In this document: one piece after another, positions 54,990 through 64,000 of the stretch
How positions within the stretch are numbered: the first letter of the stretch is position 1
How the letters are laid out: the number at the start of each line of letters is the position of its first letter
Assembly (NCBI GenBank): GCA_030063045.1
Contig: JAQSEB010000166.1
Location: 653,001-717,000, forward strand
Origin: Pratylenchus scribneri
Taxonomy: Eukaryota; Nematoda; Chromadorea; Rhabditida; Pratylenchidae
Length of the DNA: 64,000 bases
Reading direction: 5' to 3'
Program-made: the position numbers and the translations under genes
Notes under the pieces: generated by a model
What the model was told of the DNA's origin: nothing
The model's input: the letters and a program-made list of their open reading frames with translations, nothing else
The model's database searches: none

Positions 54990-56680
54990 CAAGAAACTTT
55001 CATGAAAGAAACTTTCATCGAAAAGTATGCACAAGGCCTCACTAATACTTGTTGCGACAAGAAGACTTCTTTTGGATGAGAATTGCTTTGCGGCGCTTGG
55101 CTGTTTAATTTGTGGCTGGTGATTCGCAAAAAACGCTCTATATGGGCAGGCGCGCGATCGGATCTGGGGGAATGCCATTGGATCTATAAATGTGAGAAAA
55201 TGTTTCAATAAGTCAAATGGGTATTTGGGTTATCGGTGATGACCCCAAAACAATTGGAAGGCCATTTGAAATAATGTTACATTTATTTTGATCAAGTTAG
55301 GCCCACTTTCTTTGATTAAAATGAATATTTGGTAATGCCTGTGGGATGGCACCCGCTTGGCTAAGTTTTTGTAAATGAATAAATGAAATGGTAATTTATA
55401 TTTGGCTAAGTTAGAATTGGGCTATATGTGTCAAAATTTTGATTAAGGGACGACCATGATTGACCAAATCTGCTTTGAATTATTTTGTGCAGAGGCTAAA
55501 ATCAGCATTCTTGCCTGAGGTAATAATTGGTTAATTTTGGTGAGTTCAAAAAAATGCAAAATGAAAAGGCAATTTTGGAGGCATGATTGCTGAAAAGGAC
55601 CGTTTAAGTGCATCTTAGGATCAATTTGATTGTAAATTGTCCCTTTTAAATATAAGGATAACAAGGGGGCAGCAGGCTGGCAAATTAAAATGAAATTGTG
55701 ATGGTCAAAAATATGCGAAATTAGGTAATTATATGTGTGAAGACTAATCGGCTAAATAGCGTTTGAAAATAAACAACAAAAATGACTGGAAAGAGTGGTT
55801 TTACTTCGCAAAAGAAAAATGGAAAAGATTCACAGCTTATTGAGTTATTTGTGATTAATTCATAGAAAAAGTGGCGCAGAGCTGGCAGAATCTAAACGAG
55901 CGGATTCACCATTCGCATTACCAAGTTTTAGGGGGGGGGGGGTTGATTACGAAAAAGGTAAGAAGACGCTGAGAGATGGGTGCCTGGGAGCAATTTGTAG
56001 AGGACAAATTACCTTTTTTTTTTGAGTTTAATTTTGAAATAAATTGGGTGGAAGCAAGGTGAAGAGCTTTTATGGAGAGTTGGAGCGCGCGAAGCTATAG
56101 GAAAAGGATAGCGGTGCCCTTTTTTGGATGATTTGATGAAAATGTTTAGGTATTTTAGGGCTAAAATACCGTTTTTGTGCTCTTTACTGTGATAGAGCAG
56201 TTGAAAGTTTGAAAAAGAGCTGAATGCTTCATTAGTGTGTGCGCTATTGAGGGCAAAATGAAAGTATGATTTGTGATTTGCGCATTTTTTATAGTGAATT
56301 TTGGTTGAATTTTGCCCATTTTGGTGAGGAAGGAAGAAGCCCTGTTTTGCAGTAATATGAATGGACGCCTCAGAGGCAAAAAAAAATGATTTTTGTGTTG
56401 AGCGCTGAATTAAATGTGAGTTTTGCCCTAAGTGAATGCGATGTGTGCGCCGTTGTATGTGAGTTGGGCGCTGAATAAATGTGAAGGGCCGGCCGGCCGT
56501 AAAAATGGAAGAATTGCCCCGATGAATAGGGGCGATGAGTGGGCAATGCGAAGAATGGGTCATCTCAAAAAACGATGCCCAGCAAAAAATGAATTTGAAT
56601 GTTGGGGGGAGAGAAGGAGAGACGGGCTGGGAAGGAGAGGGAATGCGCCGCGGGCGAGTGGTTGCAACCATTCGGTGCTA
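54990..56680. other. Interval between the helicase and the right direct repeat
   Basis: No complete gene is seen. The stretch at 54,970-55,020 has repeated CTTTCATGAAAG words. A run of ten or more G occurs near 55,930. A minus-strand frame at 56,009-56,671 and short plus frames have no recognisable features. From 56,420 the sequence becomes GC-richer, with GGCCGGCCGGCC near 56,490 and a purine-rich GGGGGGAGAGAAGGAGAGA about 65-80 bp before the right repeat. Confidence 0.3.
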
Positions 56681-57137
56681 CCAGTAAGCTGGGTGAGGGT
56701 TTGGCCAGACCCTCCCCGCTTTTGGATGGGATGTTGATGTTGGAAGCGTGGCCGCGACGCAGAGAGGGGGAGAATGGGACGGGACGATGGATGAATTTGG
56801 GGGAAGATGGTGGGATGGGTCAGAACCCTCTAAGATGGACGAAGAAGAGTGGCGATGCTGATGAATTGCCGTTGTCCTTCCCAAACCCCTTCCCCGGCCC
56901 ATTTGGCCCCTTTCCCTGCCCTCCCCAAGATTGACGAAGTTCGTGAATGTGTTTATTTTCTCCCTCCTTCCTTCCCCTCCGGACTAGCCGGAGACATATT
57001 ATATATTCCACTGAAAAAGGCGGGGACAATGATGGGAAAGATAGATGGATAATGGGGCGGATGAAGGAAAGGATGGATTTGGACTTTGTATTTTATTAAA
57101 AGGGGGCTTAAACATAAAGGGATGAACCCTAATTACA
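56681..57137 (+). repeat. 457-bp direct repeat, right copy (LTR-like)
   Basis: Identical to 52,539-52,995 over all 457 bases. The word ATCCC occurs immediately before the left copy (52,536-52,540) and immediately after the right one (57,137-57,141), a possible 5-bp target duplication. In that case the element would be 52,541-57,136 with termini AGTAAGC...AATTAC. Confidence 0.9.
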
Positions 57138-57417
57138 TCCCTCACCCCAAATTCAATGTCCCGGAATTGGACTTTCCATTTGGGAAGGCAACCTCAATAT
57201 TTTAAACAATTTTATTTATATAATTTTATTCTTAACATTTTGTAAAACAATTTAATAAAAGAATTGAAAATTTATTCTTTGAATTGGAAAATTGAAATGT
57301 CTGAATCGCAAATTTTCCGCTCTTTTTTTTATCTGATTTTTCATTCTTTAAATTAAATTAGTAATGTGACATAATTTGATGTTGAAAATGTGAATCAAAA
57401 TTACTAATTTCCCTACA

Positions 57418-57426
57418 TTTATAAAG
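57418..57426 (+). promoter_or_regulatory. TATA box candidate of the proline-rich protein gene
   Basis: TTTATAAAG lies about 80 bp upstream of the start codon at 57,505, a plausible distance for a core promoter with a short leader. Confidence 0.35.
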
Positions 57427-57504
57427 TTCGATTCTAAATTAAAAATGACATTTCATTACGTTTCAAAAACAATAAAAAACTAAACAAAAATACAATTTCT
57501 AAAA

Positions 57505-58584
57505 ATGATTTCTCAATTTTTATTCATTTATTTAATAATATTTTCCACTGTAAATCCACTGAAAAGCATCTCTGCTGGATTAAGTGGAACAGCCACAAAA
57601 ATTGGTTGGACTACTGGAGTTGAAATACTCCTAAACAGATGGCTAACATTGAATGGACCAAACAACACAAAAAGTGACCAAATTGAAACAACTACAATGA
57701 AAACCGAACCATTTGTTGATGGAATGACCGAACCAACAACATTTCAATGGGAAACAACATCAACAACAATATGGCCAACAATTACCAGCAGAACAGGAGA
57801 ATGGGAGCAAATGAGAGGATGGGGTGTTCCATCAGGTCCGTATCATAAAAATATGGCAAAAATATCAGTAAATTATACGGTAAAAATATTCGATTTTACC
57901 AGAAGTTTCTTTTACATCCATCTTTTAAATAATTGACTATCGAAAAATGCACATCTCTCACAAAATATTAAATGACTTTTTAATTGATTAAAAACATATT
58001 CTTCTATAAGAATAAAATTTATTTTTTAGTGATATTAGCGATGATTACCGAGCCCTTTATCAAAATAAGATTTTACATTTTACCCACAGATTTTCCTAGT
58101 AAACGAGCCATTTATTTTCTAAAATTCAATTTGGCAGAAATCAAGATAAGTTAAAATTTTAAAAAAATGTTAATTACCGGCAAAAATTATCTATTATTAA
58201 TTGCTAATTCGATATTACCACGTTTACACTTTTTAAGGAACAGCAGGCTCAGATGGCCAAGAACAACAACAACCGCCATCACCATCTTCGCCATCATATC
58301 CGCAGCCATATAATAATGAACCTTGGCATCATGAAGACAGTTGGCTACCACCTCCACCTCATCAGCCAAGGCCAATGCCACCGCCACCACCTATTGGTCC
58401 AATGCCATTTGGTAATGGCCATGGCCCATGTGGATGGACGCCATGGGGGTGGAGCATTCCTGTGCCTCAAGGCGGATGTTTGCCAGCAGAATGGGGTCAA
58501 CAAGGATGGGCTCCGCCTCCTCCGCCGCCACCACCTCCTTTTTTACCATTTCCTCCTCCACTTTATCCGCCTTCAAATGCTTAA
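57505..58584 (+). CDS. Secreted proline/tryptophan-rich protein
   Basis: Two exons, 57,505-57,835 and 58,238-58,584, join in phase 1 (donor CAG|GTCCGT, acceptor TTTTAAG) to give 225 residues. The N-terminus MISQFLFIYLIIFSTVNPLK is a signal peptide. Exon 1 continues with a Thr-rich region (TTTMKTEPFVDGMTEPTT). Exon 2 is rich in Pro, Gln, His and Trp: EQQQPPSPSSPSYPQPYN, PPPPHQPRPMPPPPP, GWTPWGWSIPVPQGGC, and a C-terminal run of Pro with FLPFPPPLYPPSNA. Such compositions occur in extracellular matrix, cuticle-associated or gland-secreted proteins. No family is recognised. Poly-Pro and paired Trp-Gly segments might bind SH3-type or carbohydrate partners, but that is speculation. Confidence 0.7.
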
Positions 58585-59182
58585 AAATTAATTTGTTTTA
58601 ACTATCTTAATTACTTAAAAAGTTTAAATTTTGAAAAAATTTACAAATTGAAAATTCAATTTCATATCAAATTAAAAAGTAAAGGCATAAAATAATTACA
58701 AAAAAATAAAAGTTTTAAAAATAAACAAATTGCATTATTAGATTTAATATTCCAGAGCTGAAATGAATTAATTTAACGTGAATCGTGAATTAAATTTGTA
58801 AATTTTACTACTTGTTAAATGTTTTTACCATTCGCATTTTAATATTTCTTATTTTATTTATATGAATTTATTATTTTTGACTTTATTGAAGTGTAATATT
58901 TTAGTCTTATTAATTTTAATATCGCCGAGACAAAACAATTACTAATTTGTTGATCGTTATTTTTCAATCGATTCTACTAATAATCGAATCTTTTCACCAC
59001 TTTTTAATTCATCATTTATCCATCAGAAAATTGTGAATTATTTTTTAATTGTATAATAAAATATTATTCAATACTTCTAAAGGTTCTTAATTCATAATTT
59101 ATCCGTCAGAAAATTGTGAATTATTTTTTAAAATTGGAATAAATATTTTAATTATTTAATTCAAATTTCTCTCTAATTAAAA
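58585..59182. other. Intergenic AT-rich region
   Basis: AT-rich sequence with AATAAA-type polyadenylation signals soon after the proline-rich gene (about 58,705-58,725). An imperfect repeat, ATTCATAATTTATCC.TCAGAAAATTGTGAATTATTTTTTAA, occurs near 59,005 and 59,090. No gene is seen. Confidence 0.35.
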
Positions 59183-60873
59183 ATGGTCAATTCTCCGAAA
59201 CAATCAATCGCCAAAATTGATGAAGAGATGTGTACTTTAGAGGAAATGCAGAGAAAAAATCAAGCCAAAAGGCGGGCATGGTTTCCTTTTTGTTGTCTAG
59301 AAATTCAGGTTGGTTAAACAAAAAGAAGGGAAAATTACAAATCGAAAAAATATTAATTTATACACATCAATTCAATTAACATTAACAAATAAAGAAAAAA
59401 GAAAATATATATAAATGTAGAAAAATTATGGAAATAACGAAAAATAATTGAAAATTCCGAAAAATTATATCGGATTAATATTCAATGGTTTAATCTAGAT
59501 CAACAAATCTTATAGCCAATCGATAGATTTCGTTAACATGTATACCATTTAATTCTAATTTAGCCTAGTTTAAACCAATTTTAAATTAGTTTTGATTTTG
59601 AACTAATAACTAATATTGCTTTAAACCTTTTAATATCATATTATTTTGAAAAAATCATCACAAATTATATAAAAATTTATGCGTATTGACTAGCTCTATT
59701 AGATTTAAATAGTATATAATTTGTGAAAATATAGGACAAACCATTAAACCATTATAATTATTTTGGCATTAATTTACTCTATTTCAACATTTTTAATATT
59801 ATTCATTAAGAATTATGGTATATAAAAATAATATTTTTTATTTTACTCATAATAATATAGACAACAGCACTCATTTCCTTGTTTCTGCAAACCATCTTGC
59901 TCTCGACATATTTTGGAAAATATACAAATTTAAATATTTCATCGATTGGCAAAGATTTGGATGAAATATTCCGCAAGTTTAAGGCACCAAATGAACTTGT
60001 TATTCTCAGTTCTTCTGGCATATTTCTATGGTTTATTGTTTGTTTTTGTGTTTGGAAAGCGCAGAGGAGCCATAGAGCATGGCTTTACCTGCCATATTTA
60101 TGGACAATGGTTTGTGGTGATTTTAATTTATTTGTACAGATTTAATAAATATTCTGGTTCTGGGAGTAATTAAAAGACCATTGGAATTTTATTTAAAATT
60201 TAATTTTTATTCATTTATTTAGATGAAAGATTATCAAAGATAAAAAAACATATTCGGAATTTAAATAAATTTGCTTTAGGCTTATATTGTCGGTGATTGA
60301 TAAAATTCCCATTGTAATTTATGACCTTTATTTAAAAAAAAGGCAGAAAATATGAAAAAAGAGTTGGTTTCTTAGAAAATAAAACTTAAAAGTCAGTAAT
60401 ATGTTAGAATTCAGAATTTGGAAGCAATTTTAAATTCGTTTTGAATCAAAAAATAAAACCGGTTTAAACAATTTATTACCCTTTAATTTTGATCGAACAA
60501 TAACAAATTATTTATCATTGAATACGCGATGATTAATTCTATCAAATGAAATTTAAAATAAAAAATCTACAAATAATTTAATTATTTTTCCCCCATAAAG
60601 CAAACAGCAATTTTTGTCCTTTGGATGGATTTGCTCAAAAAATATGGACCATTATTGTGGAATTTATTGACAAAGAATCGCCAATTGGAAGACATTTCAC
60701 CAACTTACCTCCAATGCCAAATTTTGGATATTACTTCATTCGTTGTTATTTTGGCTGCCATTTCTTGGCTTTTTGTACTCGTTTTCCGAGCTCATTCCCA
60801 TTTACAACAAGTGGAAATTGTCAAAAATTTCTTGGATGAGATGAAAAAGAAAAAAAGAGAAATTGCCAAATAA
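59183..60873 (+). CDS. Tetraspan (four-transmembrane) membrane protein
   Basis: Three exons, 59,183-59,308, 59,861-60,109 and 60,601-60,873, all phase 0, give 215 residues. Donors are CAG|GTTGGT and ATG|GTTTGT; acceptors are ATATAG and CATAAAG. The N-terminus is cytoplasmic-looking and ends in RRAWFPFCCLEIQ, followed by TM1 (TTALISLFLQTILLSTYFG). A loop of about 30 residues leads to TM2 (LVILSSSGIFLWFIVCFCVW), then TM3, built across the second intron (WLYLPYLWTMQTAIFVLWM), and TM4 (ITSFVVILAAISWLFVLVF). The C-terminus is basic. The Cys-Cys before TM1 and the four-helix plan resemble nematode multi-gene families related to lysosomal LAPTM-like proteins. The join through TM3 gives a clean helix, which supports the model. 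A competing frame at 59,946-60,173 is a shadow. Confidence 0.75.
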
Positions 60874-61048
60874 TTTGAATGTAACAAAAAATTAATTGAT
60901 TGTTTTTATTTTTACATATTTCCATTTAATTAGTTGCATTAGTTTTTAATGTTTTATTTTTGGATGTTAAATTTTAATTTGAAAAATATATAAGAAAAAA
61001 AAATTAAGATATATGACATAAAAAAATAAATAAAAACGATCGTGAAAC

Positions 61049-61246
61049 ATGGCCAAAAGAGTTTCATTAAACTCGGATAAAGCCACTGGATACCGCGGTA
61101 GAGCATTTCGATCCATTCTCAAACTCTTTTCTGACTCGATTTTCCAGAAAAAGACCGATCTAAGTTACAGCCAAAAGTTATGGTCCAGTCTCGAAACGCG
61201 GTATCGGAAAATCTTAACCAGAGTCTCGTCTCATCCGATTTCTTGA
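61049..61246 (+). CDS. Small basic hypothetical protein
   Basis: An open frame of 65 codons starts MAKRVSLNSDKATGYRGRAF and ends VSSHPIS; it is Ser-, Arg- and Lys-rich. There is no signal peptide or known motif. The region has more balanced base composition than its AT-rich surroundings and contains the inverted words TACCGCGGTA and ACGCGGTATC, so it could also be a structured non-coding RNA or a repeat fragment. Confidence 0.3.
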   Translation: MAKRVSLNSDKATGYRGRAFRSILKLFSDSIFQKKTDLSYSQKLWSSLETRYRKILTRVSSHPIS

Positions 61247-61306
61247 GCATTTTTATCTAAAAGGAGGGGAATTGAAGCACCCGTAGCTTGATCACACTGA
61301 TCACTA

Positions 61307-61562
61307 CATTTTATGGATTTTGATTGAGGAAAAAATACAACAAAAATAGGATGGAGGGGGAAAAGTGAGACCCTGGCTCGTAGTTTGAACCTGAATCAGT
61401 TCATTTTATGGATTTTGATTGAGGAAAAAATACAACAAAAATAGGATGGAGGGGGAAAAGTGAGACCCTGGCTCGTAGTTTGAACCTGAATCAGTTCATT
61501 TTATGTATTTTGATTGAGGAAAAATACAATAAAAATAAAAATAGGATGGAGGGGGAAGAATG
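61307..61562. repeat. 95-bp tandem repeat, 2.7 copies
   Basis: The unit starts CATTTTATGGATTTTGATTG and includes ATAGGATGGAGGGGGAAAAG and TGAGACCCTGGCTCGTAG. Starts are at 61,307, 61,402 and 61,497, exactly 95 bp apart. The first two copies are almost identical; the third has small indels and is partial. Confidence 0.85.
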
Positions 61563-61797
61563 GGTAAAGCCCGAGGCCATGGCCTGATATTGATCACTGA
61601 TAGTTCATTCTCAGTTCAGTGTCCTCTATTGAATATGCATTGATTATAAAAACCGTTATTTTCGCTTGATTTTATTAATATTTTTATTTATTCCTTATCA
61701 ATACATTATTTTGTTTAATTTCGCCCTCTACCATTAAATTATAATAGCTAGCCCACCTTCTTAAAGGGATTGCTATTTTTACATAATTTTTGCCAAA

Positions 61798-62525
61798 ATG
61801 ATTGGAATACCGCAATTGTCCATTTTTTGTTTTCTTGTATTTTTATTATCTCAAATGGAGTTTGCGGATACTGCAAATGATGGGACAGGATCCGAAGATG
61901 AACAACAAATTACTAAAGGGTAATTTCTTTAATTTATTATTTTTATTTTCCACTTTAATATATACCAATTTTATTTTATAGTCCCCAAATTTGGCACGGC
62001 CAAGAAGGCTGGAGAAGCGCAAAAAATATATTCAAAGCGTTGGGATTTTTGAATTATGTAAATAAAAAAATTGGAAAGAATTCTAAAAATGGGCATAAAG
62101 TGAAGGAATTGGTGATTCGAATTGAAAATCCAAAATTTTGGTCAAATTTATGTTCTAAACCGGACGAATTCCGCACAAAGATTGGAACGGCTATAAATTA
62201 TGTTTTCGATGATGTCAGCGAAAATAGACGAAAAGAAATATTGGAGAAAATTATTGAAGATAAAAATAAATTGATTGAACAAAACGGGTTGGAAAACTTC
62301 AGCAAAAAATTAGCCGAAAATCTCTACGATTGGTATTTCTCATTGAAAGGGCCGGCGGATGTGATCGGCTATCCAATTACTAATGAAGCGTATATGAAGG
62401 CCAAAGCGGAATTAGTGACAAAACCAATTGAGGGAATGTGGAAAACCGGTTTGGCATATGAACGCGTGAATTCCATCAAACGGGAATATAATATGGACAA
62501 TGTTGAAAGTAAAAAACTCTTTTAG
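61798..62525 (+). CDS. Secreted protein of unknown family
   Basis: Two exons, 61,798-61,919 and 61,982-62,525, join in phase 2 (donor GG|GTAATTTC, acceptor TTTATAG) to give 221 residues; the intron is 62 nt. The N-terminus MIGIPQLSIFCFLVFLLSQM is a signal peptide, probably cleaved after EFA. The mature part is helical and charged: ALGFLNYVNKKIGKN, ENPKFWSNLCSKPDEF, AINYVFDDVSENRRKEILEK, FSKKLAENLYDWYFSLKGPA. It has a single cysteine. It shares the small-intron, secreted style of the L1-L4 family, but I see no sequence similarity to it. Function unknown. Confidence 0.7.
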
Positions 62526-62692
62526 GATGTTTTAAAAATATATTTTTTTAAAAAAGGTTTTTTGAGCGATTCCGACAGAGAAAGAGAAATGTTTATTGGA
62601 ATTTTGTCGTTTTTGCATATAGCCATTTAGCTCTTTTTTTTGAGAAGATAGACATTATAGGAAATTGAAATCTCATTTTGAACATTTTGAAT

Positions 62693-62893
62693 TACCGTAT
62701 ATATTCTATTTTAAGCTCCCTCTCTATTAGTAGCCCTCTCTCTATTTTAAGCTCCCCTATCGAAAAATTCATGTCAAAACTAACCAATTTAGAGGTGAAA
62801 TTAGTCCGAAATAAGCAATTTTTGAAAAGTTCCCACCTCGGAGTATCTCGGAAATTTTTTAAGCCCCGGGGCTTAAAATAGAATAATACGGTA
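62693..62893. mobile_element. Tc1/mariner-like MITE
   Basis: The inverted ends are TACCGTATATATTCTATTTT and AAAATAGAATAATACGGTA, with AAGCTCCC and GGGGCTT continuing the arms. TA at both borders fits the TA target duplication of Tc1/mariner elements. About 200 bp, non-coding. Confidence 0.6.
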
Positions 62894-63192
62894 GTTATTT
62901 TAGAGGTATGATTTGATTTTTAATTGAGATAAATAATTAAATAGAAGAAAGGGATATATGATCAAATATCATGAACATTGAAATATTACAATAAAATTAC
63001 TAACAAAAAAATAATTTTTTAGTAATATTTAACTTGGGCTTATCAAAGTAATATTAGGTTAAGATAATGTGACAATACTGATTTGGCCAAATTATATGGC
63101 CCCAAAAAGTATTTTTCGACATGAAATCTTTTATGGAAATAAATTAATTAATTTTTATGTTAATAATTTCAATTACATTCTTAAATTTATAG

Positions 63193-63638
63193 AATCTAAT
63201 GTGAAAATTGAATTGTATGATGTTGGGACAGGAGACGGTGAACTTTCGGCGGAAATTTACAAAAATTTGCGTCAGAATGGTTTCAACAATTTGGAAATGG
63301 CACTAATTGACATTGATGATGGAATTGATTGGAATCATGCAGATTCTGAATGCGCAAATATTCAAAATAAAGGAAAGGAGGTTAAAAATGGACATTTGCG
63401 TCGGCTCCTTTATAATGGCCGTGATTTGGGTTTGAAAATTCGTGAAGATCTTAATCATAAAAAAGCGAAGGAAAATGGTGCGGAAATTAAATCCGAAATG
63501 ATGAACCAATTGATTATTGTCACTTTTAATCATTCACTTCATCATTGGCCCTCATTGGAGAGTCAGGAAGAAAGTATTCGGCAATTGGGAGAGGTAAATG
63601 CGCAATATGGTTTTACTGTTAATTTTTATTCTGGATGA
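63193..63638 (+). CDS. Class I SAM methyltransferase-like exon or fragment
   Basis: The frame is open from 63,069, but an acceptor (TTTATAG) at 63,192 suggests the exon starts at 63,193 in phase 1. It encodes ELYDVGTGDGELSAEIYKNL, a glycine-rich SAM-binding motif I after a beta strand, followed by MALIDIDDGIDW (motif II acidic position) and, after about 55 residues, LIIVTFNHSLHHWPSLES. These are typical of class I methyltransferases that take a methyl group from S-adenosylmethionine; the substrate is unknown. A donor-like GAG|GTAAAT is at about 63,594. No clear start codon exon was found, so the gene is partial or decayed. Confidence 0.45.
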
Positions 63639-63699
63639 AAATTCAAATTTCATATGAGCACTCAATCCAGAAATTATAAAAAATTAAGGCGGTCTAAAG

Positions 63700-64000
63700 C
63701 AGGGCTGGAAAAGGAACTCAAAAAAATCGGAACGGAATTTTCTTCGGAATCGGAATTTGATTTTTTTCGGAATCGGAACGGAAGTGAAACACCGGAATTC
63801 CGGCTTTCGAAACCGGAATTCGGAATTTTACAAAAAAAATTTAAATCCATTAAAAATTCAAAAATAAAAAAATTCTTAAAATAAATAAAGTAAAATTTTT
63901 ATCCAAAAAATTATATTCAATGTTATTTCGAGTCAAAAATGTTTAGATTTTTTCTTAAATTTTTAATAAAATTAATCAGAAGAAAAATAGTAAGAAAAAG
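63700..64000. repeat. Start of a hAT-like element, cut by the window end
   Basis: CAGGGCTGGAAAAGGAAC begins a stretch of GGAATCGGAA / CCGGAATTCCGG words, like the word-repeat interiors of the hAT-like MITEs at 1,936 and 2,678. The right end is not identified within the window. Confidence 0.35.

Noticed and set aside
52539..57137. Standard autonomous LTR retrotransposon
   Set aside because: No gag, protease, reverse transcriptase or integrase frame is present, the repeat ends are not TG...CA, and no clear primer site follows the left repeat. It is kept only as an LTR-like candidate.
59946..60839. Alternative frames at 59,946-60,173 and 60,621-60,839
   Set aside because: They overlap the better tetraspan model, whose three exons join in phase and rebuild a continuous third membrane helix.
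61049..61246. tRNA or other small RNA gene
   Set aside because: No cloverleaf or TTCGANTC box was found here or elsewhere in the window by eye; only weak inverted words are present.

Overview
The window is eukaryotic. It is AT-rich, its genes are split by short GT...AG introns (37-60 nt is common) with TTTTCAG-like acceptors, and there are no operons or ribosome binding sites. A nematode-type four-transmembrane protein, a purple acid phosphatase, lineage-specific secreted proteins and very dense non-autonomous transposons suggest a nematode, possibly a plant-parasitic one. The genus cannot be decided from the sequence alone.

Layout. 1-5,000: mobile-element debris (foldback MITEs, hAT-like MITEs) and a block rich in the motif GGCCAAAATC. 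5,234-6,419: the first, short member (L1) of a secreted gene family. 7,100-13,540: nested MITEs, exon-like fragments and three tandem arrays (43 bp, 28-31 bp GC-rich, 42 bp). 13,787-20,077: one uninterrupted 2,096-codon Helitron transposase with AT-hooks, a Ulp1-like protease, a Rep domain and a PIF1 helicase. 20,940-34,841: family members L2 and L3, each behind its own GGCCAAAATC block. 35,639-39,634 (minus): a six-exon purple acid phosphatase with unusual insertions. 40,289-45,241: a 1.2-kb hAT-like element, foldback elements and another GGCCAAAATC block. 45,326-51,289: family member L4. 51,975-57,137: a foldback MITE, then a 3.7-kb interval with a truncated SF1 helicase between two identical 457-bp direct repeats. 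57,505-63,638: single-copy-looking genes (secreted proline-rich protein, tetraspan membrane protein, a secreted protein and a methyltransferase-like fragment).

The most interesting system is the family L1-L4. Each member starts with a near-identical signal peptide, then a two-cysteine helical module, then a small helical exon. L2-L4 add long Lys/Glu/Asn-rich exons and a beta-type C-terminal domain. L2 and L4 also carry a central domain that looks like a diverged copy of the C-terminal one. Almost all introns are phase 1, so exons can be lost or duplicated without breaking the frame. Each member follows a homologous upstream block, so the duplicated unit was block plus gene. I do not recognise the family; a secreted, effector-like role is inference from the signal peptides, divergence and expansion. 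MULE-like and hAT-like MITEs have repeatedly inserted into its introns, and once into an exon.

Gene models were built by hand from open frames, splice-site consensus and comparison among paralogues inside the window. No database search was possible.
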